Shown piece by piece: positions 7,380 to 15,860 of a stretch of DNA of 64,000 nt. The position numbers and the translations under genes were made by a program. Source of the DNA: Bradyrhizobium sp. CB2312 (GTDB taxonomy: Bacteria; Pseudomonadota; Alphaproteobacteria; Rhizobiales; Xanthobacteraceae); the NCBI RefSeq assembly GCF_029714425.1, contig NZ_CP121668.1, forward strand, positions 9,197,501 through 9,261,500, read 5' to 3'. How positions within the stretch are numbered: position 1 is the stretch's first letter; each line of letters opens with the position of its first letter. The notes under the pieces are model-generated. The model saw only the letters and a program-made list of their open reading frames with translations. It ran no database searches and was not told where the DNA came from.

Positions 7380-8165
7380 ATGTCGGATCACGCCGACGCG
7401 GCTTCCGGCCCCGTGCTCGAGATCAACGGCGCACGCGCCACCGTCCGCCTCAACCGTCCAAAACATCTCAACCGGCTTCAGGCCGAGGATCTCGACGAAT
7501 TGCTGAAGCTGTTCGACGCCGTCGAAGCCGATCCTGCGATCCGCGTGCTGGTGCTGACCGGCACTGGGCGCGCCTTCTCGGCCGGCTATGACCTCAACTC
7601 GGTCGCCGAGCGCGCGGTCAGCGCGACCGAACAGCAGAGCGCGGGCTCGGCGTTCGAGGTGGTCGTCAATCGGCTGGAGGATCTCGGCGTGCCGACGATC
7701 TGCCGGCTCAACGGCGGCGTCTATGGCGGCTCGACCGACTTGGCGCTGGCCTGCGATTTCCGCATCGGCGTCGACACCGCCGAGATGTTCATGCCGGCGG
7801 CGCGGCTCGGGCTGCATTACTACAGGAGCGGCATCAAGCGCTATGTCACGCGGCTCGGCGTCGACAATGCGAAGAAGCTGTTTTTGACGGCGCAGAAGAT
7901 CAGCGCGCCGGAGATGCTGCGGATCGGCTATCTCACCGCGATGGTGCCGGAGGAGACGCTCGATGAGGAGGTCGATAAGCTCGCCACTATCCTCGCCGGC
8001 AATGCGCCGCAGGCGATGGCTGGCATGAAGCGCGCTATCAACGAATTCGCCCGCGGCGAGCTCGATGACGCGGCCGCCGACCAGCGCCACCGCGACAGCA
8101 TGCGCGGCGCCGAGATCAAGGAAGGGATCAAGGCGTTCGCGGAGAAGCGGGCGCCAAGGTTTTGA
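7380..8165 (+). CDS. Enoyl-CoA hydratase/isomerase (crotonase) family protein
   Basis: The 261-residue protein has the crotonase fold signatures GTGRAFSAGYDLNSV (oxyanion hole and substrate pocket) and NGGVYGGSTDLALACDFRIG. It would act on an acyl-CoA thioester in the cytoplasm. In place of the usual loop holding one catalytic glutamate it has RLGLHYYRSGIKRYVTRLG, so hydratase activity is uncertain and another crotonase reaction is possible. AAAGGAGA precedes the ATG. It lies 12 bases after the K+ channel gene and may share its transcript, although no functional link is apparent. Confidence 0.85.
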   Translation: MSDHADAASGPVLEINGARATVRLNRPKHLNRLQAEDLDELLKLFDAVEADPAIRVLVLTGTGRAFSAGYDLNSVAERAVSATEQQSAGSAFEVVVNRLEDLGVPTICRLNGGVYGGSTDLALACDFRIGVDTAEMFMPAARLGLHYYRSGIKRYVTRLGVDNAKKLFLTAQKISAPEMLRIGYLTAMVPEETLDEEVDKLATILAGNAPQAMAGMKRAINEFARGELDDAAADQRHRDSMRGAEIKEGIKAFAEKRAPRF

Positions 8166-8204
8166 GATGAGTGAGGGAGTGCGAAGACGCGCCTCATGCT
8201 CGGT

Positions 8205-8353
8205 GTCGTCCCGGGGCATCGCGAAGCGATGAGGCCGGGACCCATAACCACAGGGAGTGGTTATCGGGCAAGGCAGCTCACTCCAAGCCTTCGCCAAACT
8301 TCTCCCTGTGGTTATGGGTCCCGGGTTCGCGCTTTGCGCGCCCCGGGACGACG
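8205..8353. repeat. Long imperfect inverted repeat
   Basis: CGTCCCGGGGC at the left and GCGCCCCGGGACG at the right form the outer arms. Inside, GGGACCCATAACCACAGGGAG pairs with CTCCCTGTGGTTATGGGTCC. The whole could fold as a long hairpin at the 3' ends of the convergent enoyl-CoA hydratase and GST genes and may act as a bidirectional terminator or a REP-like element. Confidence 0.75.
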
Positions 8354-8373
8354 GCGGAGGTTGAGGCGCGGCC

Positions 8374-9018
8374 TCAGGCCCCCACAGCCTTGGCATGCTC
8401 CGCCGCCATCTCGTCATCCGCCGCAGTGATGCGCTGGAACGCCGGGCGCGACGTCATGCGCTCGGCATAGCGCACGAACACGTCCTTCTTCGGCACGATG
8501 CCGAACATCATGGTCCAGCTGAACGCGATGCCCCACAGCACATCGGCGGCCGTCATGCGCTCGCCGAGCAGATACGGCCCCTTCGCAAGCTGCGCCTCGA
8601 GCGGGCCCAGCATTGTGTCGTAATCGGCATAGGGCGACTGCGTGATCGGGGCCGGCTCGCGCTGCATGAACTTGTCGATCAGGGCCGGCTCGAACGAGGC
8701 GCCGTAATAGGCGATCCAGCGCAGGTAAGGACCGCGCAGCGGATCGCTCAGCGCGGGCGTGAGGCCGGCCTGCGGAAAGAGATCGGCGAGATAGATGGTG
8801 ATCGCGACCTGCTCGGTCACGAGCGCCTCGCCGTGCTTGACAGCCGGCACCTTGCCGAGCGGATTGATCGCGAGATAGGCCGGCTGGCGCTGCTCGCCGG
8901 CCTTCATGTTGAAGACGTGAAGATCGTAGGGCGCGCCGAGCTCCTCCAGCAGCACCCGCGTGCCGGTGGCCCGGCTCTGCGGCGAATAATACAGCGTGAT
9001 GCGATTGGAATCAGTCAT
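8374..9018 (-). CDS. Glutathione S-transferase family protein
   Basis: The 214-residue protein has a thioredoxin-like domain (1-80: ITLYYSPQSRATGTRVLLEE, then GKVPAVKHGEALVTEQVAI with the cis-Pro and glutathione-binding residues) and a helical C-terminal domain (about 90-205). The catalytic Ser or Tyr near SPQSRATG fits the beta/theta-like bacterial GSTs. It would detoxify electrophiles in the cytoplasm; the substrate is unknown. The ATG at 9018 follows GGAGA. It is divergent from a YafY regulator, with a perfect palindrome 50 bases upstream of its start. Confidence 0.88.
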   Translation of the reverse strand: MTDSNRITLYYSPQSRATGTRVLLEELGAPYDLHVFNMKAGEQRQPAYLAINPLGKVPAVKHGEALVTEQVAITIYLADLFPQAGLTPALSDPLRGPYLRWIAYYGASFEPALIDKFMQREPAPITQSPYADYDTMLGPLEAQLAKGPYLLGERMTAADVLWGIAFSWTMMFGIVPKKDVFVRYAERMTSRPAFQRITAADDEMAAEHAKAVGA

Positions 9019-9067
9019 GGCAGGTCTCCATCTGGCCGGCTGGCGATGGCTCAGCTTGTAACGGAGG

Positions 9068-9092
9068 ATACCTGACATCCTGTGTCAGGTAT
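9068..9092. promoter_or_regulatory. Perfect palindromic operator between GST and YafY genes
   Basis: ATACCTGACA (9068-9077), five bases TCCTG, then TGTCAGGTAT (9083-9092): a perfect 10-bp inverted repeat. It lies 50 bases before the GST start and 14 bases before the regulator start, in an 87-base divergent gap. Binding by the adjacent YafY protein is inferred from position. Confidence 0.85.
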
Positions 9093-9105
9093 GGTTTAAG
9101 GGATC

Positions 9106-10086
9106 ATGCGCGCGAGCCGGATGCTGTCGATCCTCACCACCCTCCAGGCCAGGGGGCAGGTCACTGCGCCCGAGCTTGCGGAGGCCTGCGAGGTCTCGGT
9201 GCGCACGATCTATCGCGACATCGACGCGCTCGCGGCCTCCGGCGTTCCTGTCTATGCCGACCGCGGCGCCGAGGGCGGCTACCGGTTGCTCGACGGCTAT
9301 CGGGTGCGGTTGAACGGGTTGTCGCAGAGCGAAGCGGGCGCGCTGTTCCTCGCAGGGCTCCCCGGGCCGGCCGCGGCGCTTGGGCTCGATGCGGCGATGA
9401 TCGCCGCGCAGAACAAGCTGATGGCCGCGCTGCCCGCCAATCTGCGCGAGGACGCCGGCCGGATGCAGGAGCGCTTTCATCTGGATGCACCTGGCTGGTT
9501 CGGCGAAGCGGAAGAGCCGAAGCACCTGCGCAGCATTGCCGGTGCGGCTCTGCGCGGCACCTTGATCAAGATCCGCTACCGGAGCTGGCGCGCCGAGAAG
9601 CAGCGCCGCGTGGCGCCGCTCGGCCTCGTGCTGAAAGGCGGCAGCTGGTATCTCGCCGGGCAGGTCGACGGCAGCGTGCGCACCTATCGTGTCGCGCGCG
9701 TGCTCGACTGCACCGCGCTCGACGACCGCTTCGATCGTCCCGCCGATTTCGATCTCGCCACCTATTGGCAGGCCGCGACGCTGCGCCTCGAGGCCGAGAT
9801 GCATCCCAATGTCGCGATCGTACGGCTGTCGCCGTTCGGCGTGAAGCTGCTCGACGCGCTGAGCCAGCCTTACGTCAAGGCGCGCACGCAGCTTGAAGAG
9901 ACCACCGATGCCGACGGCTGGCGCATCGCGCGCCTGCCGACCGGCAAGACCTCCTCGCACGCTGCGGCCGAATTGCTGCGGCTCGGGTCCGAGGCGGAAG
10001 TGCTGGAGCCCGCCGATCTCCGCGAGAAGATGGCGGAGATGACGCAGGCCATGGCCGCGCGCTATCGCGCGGCGCAGAAAGCCTGA
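9106..10086 (+). CDS. YafY-type transcriptional regulator (HTH plus WYL domain)
   Basis: The 326-residue protein has a winged helix-turn-helix at 1-60 (LAEACEVSVRTIYRDIDAL as the recognition part), a WYL domain around 130-205 (KIRYRSWRAEKQRRVAPLGL and GGSWYLAGQVDG, the WYL signature being WYLAG), and a C-terminal WCX-type extension. It is longer than the paralogue at 1777. It presumably represses or activates the divergent GST gene through the palindrome at 9068-9092, which also overlaps its own promoter region. No obvious ribosome site is seen apart from AAGGGA nine bases before the ATG. Confidence 0.9.
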   Translation: MRASRMLSILTTLQARGQVTAPELAEACEVSVRTIYRDIDALAASGVPVYADRGAEGGYRLLDGYRVRLNGLSQSEAGALFLAGLPGPAAALGLDAAMIAAQNKLMAALPANLREDAGRMQERFHLDAPGWFGEAEEPKHLRSIAGAALRGTLIKIRYRSWRAEKQRRVAPLGLVLKGGSWYLAGQVDGSVRTYRVARVLDCTALDDRFDRPADFDLATYWQAATLRLEAEMHPNVAIVRLSPFGVKLLDALSQPYVKARTQLEETTDADGWRIARLPTGKTSSHAAAELLRLGSEAEVLEPADLREKMAEMTQAMAARYRAAQKA

Positions 10087-10222
10087 TATCGGCGCACCTC
10101 GCCGCAGCCCACGAAACATTCCTGAAACACGATTCTCGGCTCGCGTCGTGAACGCATTCGCGTTTCGACCCGACGGAGATGCAGGGACACAACAACGGCC
10201 TTAGCGCCACTGGAGAATGCAA

Positions 10223-10462
10223 ATGTTTCGTAAGCTTGCTCTTGGTCTGATCGCTGCCGGCTCGCTCGGTGCTGCCGCTCTCGCGCCCACCGCCGCTTCG
10301 GCTCACGGCTTCCATCATCACTGGGGTCCCGGCTGGGGCTTTGGCTATGGCGGCATCTATGTCAACACCGGCATCAACAACTGCTACCAGGAGCGCGTCG
10401 TCCAGACCCGCCACGGCCTGCGCGTTCGCGTCGTGAATGTCTGCGCCTACGGGATCTACTGA
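10223..10462 (+). CDS. Small secreted Gly/His/Tyr-rich protein
   Basis: The 79-residue protein begins MFRKLALGLIAAGSLGAAAL and has a signal peptide with a likely cleavage after ASA (about residue 27). The mature part starts HGFHHHWGPGWGFGYGG and has two cysteines (NNCYQE and VNVCAYG) that could form a disulfide. The ATG at 10223 is seven bases after GGAG; the ATG at 10217 is in frame but overlaps that site too closely. The function is unknown; the histidine cluster could bind metal, which is inference. A hairpin terminator follows 16 bases after the stop. Confidence 0.8.
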   Translation: MFRKLALGLIAAGSLGAAALAPTAASAHGFHHHWGPGWGFGYGGIYVNTGINNCYQERVVQTRHGLRVRVVNVCAYGIY

Positions 10463-10478
10463 TATCTCACCTCTTCGA

Positions 10479-10511
10479 CAAAGCTCCGGTCGCACTGCGG
10501 CCGGAGCTTTG
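10479..10511. terminator. Bidirectional terminator between convergent genes
   Basis: CAAAGCTCCGG (10479-10489) and CCGGAGCTTTG (10501-10511) form an 11-bp stem, with short T-containing runs on both sides. It separates the secreted-protein gene from the convergent desaturase gene and can serve both. Confidence 0.8.
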
Positions 10512-10518
10512 CTTTGAG

Positions 10519-11466
10519 CTAAATGCTCTGCCGATACCGGCGAAACCAGCCCCAGGTCTCGCGCGTCGTCTGAATGTAGCCGCGGCCGCGATGGACGATC
10601 TCGTCGTCGACGATCGCATTCAGCTTCGGCAGCGCGTGAAACGGGATCGAGGGATAGGCGTGGTGCTCGACATGGTAGGGCATATTCCACGCGATCCATT
10701 TGACCACCCCGCCGGTATAGGTGGTGCGGGTGTTCTGGAATGCGCTGCGGGTGCGATCGCAGCCGGTGTGCTCGGCATAGAGATAGGGCCGCAGGAAGAA
10801 CTGCCCGATGACGAGCGGCACGATCCAGATCCAGAGCAGCAGCGCCGAGGAGAACCACAGCGAGAGCCCGAGCAGCAGCGCATAGAGCGCGACATAGGCG
10901 CGCGCCTCGGCCACGATGGTGGCGCGCTTGGTCTCGGGGATCCAGGGCACGACGACCTTGCCGGTGACGGCATGGCCGAGCATCAGCCGCAGGCGGCCGG
11001 CGACCTGCAACAGGCCGCTATAGGCGATCGCGAGCTGGGTGTCGGATCTCGGCTTCACGCCGACGATCAGCTCGGGGTCCTTGTCGGGATCCTGGGTGTA
11101 GCGGTGATGGTCCCAGTGGAACAGGCAGTAATATTCGTACGGCAATCCGATGATGAAGGCGGAGAGATAGCCGACCGCGAGATTGAGGCCCCGGCTTCTG
11201 AACGCGGTCTTGTGCGCGGTCTCGTGCACCGCCATGAACAGGAAGGCGACGAGATAGCCCTGCGCCGCCACCAACGGCAGCGCCCATAGGATGCCGTAGC
11301 GGGACGTGACCATCCAGATCAGCGCGCCGACCAATACGATCATGCCGTAATGACTGATGCTCTGCGCCGCGCCCCTGAGGTTCGAGCGCACCGACAATTC
11401 GCGCAGCATCGCGGTCGTGAGCGGCTTCAGGCGATGGCCGGGCTCGGAAACGGTCGCGTCAGTCAT
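10519..11466 (-). CDS. Membrane fatty acid desaturase
   Basis: The 315-residue protein has several membrane helices and the three histidine boxes of the membrane di-iron desaturase/hydroxylase family: HETAH (81-85), HWDHH (117-121) and HVEHH (265-269). Such enzymes introduce double bonds or hydroxyls into lipids or carotenoid-like substrates at the membrane. The C-terminal box context (NMPYHVEHHAYPSIPFHALP) is that of bacterial FA_desaturase proteins; the substrate cannot be told. It starts 8 bases after the MetX-like gene and is surely cotranscribed with it, which suggests a shared lipid or acyl substrate. Confidence 0.9.
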   Translation of the reverse strand: MTDATVSEPGHRLKPLTTAMLRELSVRSNLRGAAQSISHYGMIVLVGALIWMVTSRYGILWALPLVAAQGYLVAFLFMAVHETAHKTAFRSRGLNLAVGYLSAFIIGLPYEYYCLFHWDHHRYTQDPDKDPELIVGVKPRSDTQLAIAYSGLLQVAGRLRLMLGHAVTGKVVVPWIPETKRATIVAEARAYVALYALLLGLSLWFSSALLLWIWIVPLVIGQFFLRPYLYAEHTGCDRTRSAFQNTRTTYTGGVVKWIAWNMPYHVEHHAYPSIPFHALPKLNAIVDDEIVHRGRGYIQTTRETWGWFRRYRQSI

Positions 11467-11474
11467 GATCGGCC

Positions 11475-12491
11475 TTACTTGCTGAGCAGCGCCGCGACCT
11501 CGGCCTTGAGAAAGGCCGTGTCGCGCGGATTATTGACGGGGTTGCCGGCGCGATGGCCGTGCTGCGAAGGGATCGGATGCAGCACCGCCGATTTGGCGTT
11601 GACGAGCTTGGGAAGCTCGGCCTCATTGTCGCGCGCGTCGAAATAGCGGTCGGTCGCGCCCGGCATCAGCAGCATATGCGCACTGATCGCGGCCAGCGCC
11701 CGGTCGAGATCGCCGCCGAACGCCGCGCATGCGCTGATGTCGCCGCGCTGCCAGATGCCGGCCTGCGCCAACAGATCGTTGGCGTCGCGGCGGGCGAAGG
11801 TCGTGTCCCAGTTGCGGGCGAGATAATCCTCGAGCGAGGTGAAGCCGGCCTCGCGCCAGAGCTCGTCGCGATAGAAGCCGTGCGACATCGCCCAGCCGGC
11901 ATAAACGCGTCCCATCGCGCGATAGCCGGCAACCGGCTTCTCGACGAAGCGGCCGTCGCGGAAAGCGGGATCGGCTGATAGTGCGGCCTTCACGCTTTCG
12001 AGGAAGACATGATTGTAAGGCGCGCAGCGCGCGCTGCCGCAGACCACAGCGGCGCGCGCGACCATGTCGGGATGCAGTGCCGCCCAGTGATAGGTCTGCA
12101 TGCCGCCCATCGACCAGCCATAGACCAGAGCAAGCCTTGTGACGCCGAAGCGCTCGGTGAGGAGACGATGCTGGACCGCGATTGCATCGTGATAGGTGAT
12201 CGCAGGATAGGGGCCGGCGGTGTTCGACGGCGAGGACGACAGGCCATTCCCGAACAGGTTGGGGATGATGATGAAATAGCGCGTGGGATCGAGCACGCCG
12301 TCGGGTCCGATCAGCCATTCGGTGTCGAAGTGCTGGGCGCTGAACGAGGTCGGATAGAGGATGACGTTGTCCTTGGCCGCGTTGAGCGTGCCATAGGTCT
12401 TGTAGGCGAGCTTCATCGCGGGGAAGATGGCACCGGACTGAAGCGTGACGTCGCCAGCCTCAAAGATCTCGTAGTCGCGCTGCCCGGTCAT
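11475..12491 (-). CDS. MetX-like alpha/beta-fold hydrolase or acyltransferase
   Basis: The 338-residue protein has an alpha/beta hydrolase fold with nucleophile elbow GWSMGG (S127), an acid in the region GATDRYFDARDN and a histidine in PSQHGHRAGNP. The N-terminal part (FPAMKLAYKTYGTLNAAKDN) and NLFGNGLSSSPSN are characteristic of the homoserine O-acetyltransferase (MetX) superfamily. The homoserine-binding residues are not evident, and it is encoded with a desaturase rather than a methionine gene, so a role as hydrolase or acyltransferase on another substrate is likelier. GGGAG precedes the ATG at 12491. A 29-bp palindrome lies 94 bases upstream. Confidence 0.82.
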   Translation of the reverse strand: MTGQRDYEIFEAGDVTLQSGAIFPAMKLAYKTYGTLNAAKDNVILYPTSFSAQHFDTEWLIGPDGVLDPTRYFIIIPNLFGNGLSSSPSNTAGPYPAITYHDAIAVQHRLLTERFGVTRLALVYGWSMGGMQTYHWAALHPDMVARAAVVCGSARCAPYNHVFLESVKAALSADPAFRDGRFVEKPVAGYRAMGRVYAGWAMSHGFYRDELWREAGFTSLEDYLARNWDTTFARRDANDLLAQAGIWQRGDISACAAFGGDLDRALAAISAHMLLMPGATDRYFDARDNEAELPKLVNAKSAVLHPIPSQHGHRAGNPVNNPRDTAFLKAEVAALLSK

Positions 12492-12584
12492 GGACCAACT
12501 CCCTCGCGCGGCCGCAGAACGCGCCCGCCGAGGCAACGATGCATCGATCGTGCCGGACCGGCAAACGCATCGTTGCGCCGCACC

Positions 12585-12613
12585 TAATAACTGTACTTGT
12601 AGTACATTTATTA
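12585..12613. promoter_or_regulatory. 29-bp AT-rich palindrome upstream of the MetX-like/desaturase operon
   Basis: TAATAAcTGTACT (12585-12597), three bases TGT, then AGTACAtTTATTA (12601-12613). All 12 paired positions outside the central bases match. It stands out in a GC-rich region, lies 94 bases before the operon start, and has the size of a TetR- or similar dimeric repressor site. No regulator gene is next to it. Confidence 0.75.
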
Positions 12614-12648
12614 GAGCAAGGCAACGGGGATTTCGGCCGTCGCGCAGC

Positions 12649-13452
12649 TCACGCGATGGCAGCGATGTACCGCTCCACCGAGGCTGCAAAGGCGGCCTTG
12701 GCCCCTGCGGCGATGTTGCGGCCCCACCAGGCGCCGTAGATGCGGTCGAAGGCGAGCGGCGCGACGGCGGCCGCAATGCGCCGCACCGCGGCGGCATTGA
12801 GCGGCATGTAGTTGGGATAGGAGTACATGAAGCTGACGAAGCGGCGGTCCATCGTCACCTGCGCGATGTCGCCGGTGAGCAGCGCGCCCTTGCCGTCTGC
12901 GCCGCGCGACCAATGCAGCATGGTGGCGCCGGCGAAATGACCGCCGGTGCGGAGCAGCAGCACGTCGTCGGAGATGCGATGCTGATCGCCAGTCCAGTGC
13001 ACGATCGAGGGATGCGGTCGTGTCACCCATTGGCGATCATCCGCGTGCAGATAGACCGGCACGCCGCCGAAGGCCTCGCTCCAGTCGGCGAGTGCGCCAT
13101 AATAATGCGGATGCGAGATCGCGATCGCCTTCAGGCCGCCGAGCGAACGCACCTGTGCGACCGCCTCCGGCGTCGCCAATGGAATGCAATCCCACATCAG
13201 GCAGCCGTCGGTTAGCGGCACCAGCAGCGCGCGCTGGCCGATGGCGAAGCTCGGCTCGAGCGCGAGGCCGGTAAGGCCGAGATCGTCGCGCCAGACCAGG
13301 CGATGGCCGTCAGCCAATGCTTCGCGCGTGAGAAAGGTCTGCCCTTTCCAGCCGACGAACTGCCGTTCGTCCTCGCAGATCGGACAGGACGCCGGCGGCT
13401 TTTCGCCGGCCGGAAATTGCGCGCCGCAGGTTTCGCAGGTCCAGAGAGGCAT
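12649..13452 (-). CDS. MBL-fold metallohydrolase with N-terminal zinc ribbon
   Basis: The 267-residue protein starts MPLWTCETCG and has a rubredoxin-like zinc ribbon (C6, C9, C23, C26) followed by a metallo-beta-lactamase-like domain. In place of HxHxDH it has HPHYYG (114-119); GGH (170-172) and GD (194-195) match the later metal motifs. This HPHYY variant marks a subgroup that may bind one metal or none, so catalysis is uncertain. The ATG at 13452 is used because the zinc ribbon begins there. It lies upstream of the palindrome and MetX-like gene on the same strand, with 157 bases between. Confidence 0.8.
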   Translation of the reverse strand: MPLWTCETCGAQFPAGEKPPASCPICEDERQFVGWKGQTFLTREALADGHRLVWRDDLGLTGLALEPSFAIGQRALLVPLTDGCLMWDCIPLATPEAVAQVRSLGGLKAIAISHPHYYGALADWSEAFGGVPVYLHADDRQWVTRPHPSIVHWTGDQHRISDDVLLLRTGGHFAGATMLHWSRGADGKGALLTGDIAQVTMDRRFVSFMYSYPNYMPLNAAAVRRIAAAVAPLAFDRIYGAWWGRNIAAGAKAAFAASVERYIAAIA

Positions 13453-13625
13453 GGTCAGGATCCAAAAAGATCGCGCGACGCGACATTGTCCCGCAGCCGC
13501 AAGCGGGAGGAACCAACGCTGTGAACGCAGGTTACGTTTTCGTCCATGCCGGCGCAATCGGCCGGTCATCACGATCAGCTTTGCACGAGACCTCTCTCGA
13601 CCGGCAGGAACATTTCAGCGTCTCG

Positions 13626-14825
13626 ATGACATCACGCTCCTCACCACCCCGCATCTGGCCGCTGTTTGCAGTCAATTTCTTCATGGCCGACATGCAGTCG
13701 GGCATCGGGCCGTTCGTCGGCGTGTTCCTGCAGGAGCGCGGCTGGGCGACCGGGCTGATCGGGACCGCGCTGACGGTCGGCAATGTCGCGGGCATGCTGG
13801 TCACGACGCCGATCGGCGGCTTCATCGATTCCAGCCGCAACAAGCGGCTATGGGTCGTCATCCCCGGCATCTGCGTGGTGCTCGCGTCCGCGATCATCCT
13901 GCTCTCGCAGAATTTCTGGGCGGTGACGTTCTCGCAGGTCGCGCAATCGCTGGCGAGTGCTGCGATCGTGCCGGCGGTGACCGGCATCACGCTCGGCATC
14001 GCCAAGCAAAAAGGCTTCAACGCGCTGAACGGCCGCAACCAGGCCTTCAACCACGCCGGCAACATGGTCGGCGCCGCGCTGTCGGGCTATCTCGGCTACA
14101 GATACGGATATGTCGCCGTGTTCGTGCTGGCGGCGGTGTTCGGCGCGATCGCCATCGCCTGCGTGCTGATGATTCCCGCCAAGGCCATCGACGATCGCCA
14201 GGCCCGCGGCAGCAAGGAGGACGAAAGCAAGAACCCGCCGGACGCCATGTCCGTCCTCCTCAAGCACAAGCCGCTCCTGGTGCTGGCGCTCGCGCTGGCC
14301 ATCTTCCATCTCGGCAATGCTGCGATCGTTCCGCTCTATGGCCTGGCGGCCGTGGCTGAGGGACAGGCCAATGGCCCGAGCTTCGTTGCGACCACCGTCG
14401 TCATTGCGCAGGGCGTCATGGTCGTGACGTCGCTGGTCGCCATGCAGGTCGCGGGCAAACGCAACTATTGGCCGGTGATCCTGGTGTCCTTCATGTTCCT
14501 ACCCATACGCGGCGTGCTCGCCTTCTTCGTCACGGGGTGGTGGGGCGTGGTGCCGATGCAGGTGCTCGATGGCATCGGCACCGGGCTTCAGACTGTCGCC
14601 GTCCCCGGCATGGTGGCACGCTCGCTCGACGGCACCGGCCGCATCAATCTCGGCCAGGGCGCCGTCATCACCGTGCAAGGCGTCGGTGCCAGCCTAAGCC
14701 CCGCGCTCGGCGGCTGGATCGCGCAATGGATCGGCTACGGTCCGACCTTCCTGCTGCTCGGCAGCTTCGGCCTTGCGTCGATGGCGCTGTGGCTGGCGTT
14801 CGGGACGCACGTGAAGAAGTACTGA
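13626..14825 (+). CDS. MFS transporter
   Basis: The 399-residue protein has about 12 hydrophobic segments, a conserved MFS loop (GGFIDSSRNKRLWVVI, loop 2-3) and a long central loop between helices 6 and 7 (IDDRQARGSKEDESKNPPDAM). It would export or import a small solute by proton coupling; the solute is unknown. The ATG at 13626 (MTSRSSPPRIWPL) places the first membrane segment at normal distance; the frame is open further upstream. It is divergent from the MBL gene. Confidence 0.85.
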   Translation: MTSRSSPPRIWPLFAVNFFMADMQSGIGPFVGVFLQERGWATGLIGTALTVGNVAGMLVTTPIGGFIDSSRNKRLWVVIPGICVVLASAIILLSQNFWAVTFSQVAQSLASAAIVPAVTGITLGIAKQKGFNALNGRNQAFNHAGNMVGAALSGYLGYRYGYVAVFVLAAVFGAIAIACVLMIPAKAIDDRQARGSKEDESKNPPDAMSVLLKHKPLLVLALALAIFHLGNAAIVPLYGLAAVAEGQANGPSFVATTVVIAQGVMVVTSLVAMQVAGKRNYWPVILVSFMFLPIRGVLAFFVTGWWGVVPMQVLDGIGTGLQTVAVPGMVARSLDGTGRINLGQGAVITVQGVGASLSPALGGWIAQWIGYGPTFLLLGSFGLASMALWLAFGTHVKKY

Positions 14826-14837
14826 GGCGAAGAAGCC

Positions 14838-15845
14838 TTAGGGAAACTCCACCACGATCTTGCCGAAGTGGCCGCCCTGCTGCATCAGCCGCAGCGCATC
14901 GGACACGGCGTCGAAACCGAACACGCGATCGATCACCGGCTTCGTGCCGTTGCGTCGGATCGCAGCCGTCATACCTTCGAACATACGCCGGCTGCCGACG
15001 GAAAGGCCTTTCACATGCAAATTCTTGGCAAACAAAGTCGGGATCGCGATTTGCTGCGAAAAGCCCGTGAGCACGCCGATCACCAGAATGGTGCCGCCGA
15101 CCCGCGCCGCCTCCAGCGATTGCGCAAACGTGTCTTTGCCGCCGACCTCGACGACATGGTCGACGCCGCCGCCGGTCCACTCCGCCGCGGCCTTGCCCCA
15201 CTCAGGCACCGAGCGGTAGTTGATGGTGTGGTCGGCGCCGAGCGCCTTCGCACGCTCGAGCTTGTCGTCGCTCGACGAGGTCACGATCACGCTCGCGCCG
15301 GCGAGCTTTGCGAATTGCAGCGCGAAGATCGAGACGCCGCCGGTGCCTTGCACCAGCACGGTGTCGCCGGGCTTTACATCTGCTTCCTCGAACAGTGCGC
15401 GCCAGGCGGTGAGCCCGGCGCAGGGCAGCGTCGCGGCCTCCTGAAATGACAGGTGCGAAGGAATGCGGCTGACGCCCTCGGCGTCGAGCGCCATGACCTC
15501 CTGCAGCACGCCCGGCCGCGTGCCGCCGAGCGCGTAGCGCCGGCTGGTCGCCGACACCTTTCCGTCGATCCAGGACTGAAAGAACATCGGACAAACGCGA
15601 TCGCCGACCACGACGCGCGTAACGCCCTCGCCAACCGCAATGACTTCACCGGCCCCATCCGAGAATGGGATCAGCGGCAATCTACTGACGCCGCCCTTGC
15701 CCTGGATCGTGAGCAGATCGCGATAGTTCAGCGATGCCGCCTTCATCCGCACCGCGACCTGGCCGGGGCCGGGCGTCGGCTCTGGCAGATCAGCCAGCTC
15801 CATCCCCTCGATCGACCAGTCGCGCGCAACCTGCCAGGTCTTCAT
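14838..15845 (-). CDS. Zinc-independent MDR-family dehydrogenase/quinone oxidoreductase
   Basis: The 335-residue protein has the medium-chain dehydrogenase fold: an N-terminal GroES-like domain (NYRDLLTIQGKGG, IPFSDGAGEVIAVGEGV) and a nucleotide-binding domain with GTGGVSIFALQFAKLAGA. The catalytic zinc cysteine and the four structural zinc cysteines are absent, so it belongs with NADPH-dependent quinone reductases/enoyl reductases. It follows the acyl-CoA ligase gene with a 15-base gap and is probably in the same operon. Confidence 0.87.
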   Translation of the reverse strand: MKTWQVARDWSIEGMELADLPEPTPGPGQVAVRMKAASLNYRDLLTIQGKGGVSRLPLIPFSDGAGEVIAVGEGVTRVVVGDRVCPMFFQSWIDGKVSATSRRYALGGTRPGVLQEVMALDAEGVSRIPSHLSFQEAATLPCAGLTAWRALFEEADVKPGDTVLVQGTGGVSIFALQFAKLAGASVIVTSSSDDKLERAKALGADHTINYRSVPEWGKAAAEWTGGGVDHVVEVGGKDTFAQSLEAARVGGTILVIGVLTGFSQQIAIPTLFAKNLHVKGLSVGSRRMFEGMTAAIRRNGTKPVIDRVFGFDAVSDALRLMQQGGHFGKIVVEFP

Positions 15846-15860
15846 GGGACGCGCTCCGCC

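Noticed and set aside
6108..8417. Minus-strand open frame of 769 codons over the channel and hydratase genes
   Set aside because: It spans two real genes on the other strand and an intergenic repeat; the composition is that of an antisense artefact.
11475..12491. Homoserine O-acetyltransferase (metX) for methionine synthesis
   Set aside because: The fold matches, but it is cotranscribed with a desaturase and the substrate-specific residues are not evident, so no gene symbol is given.
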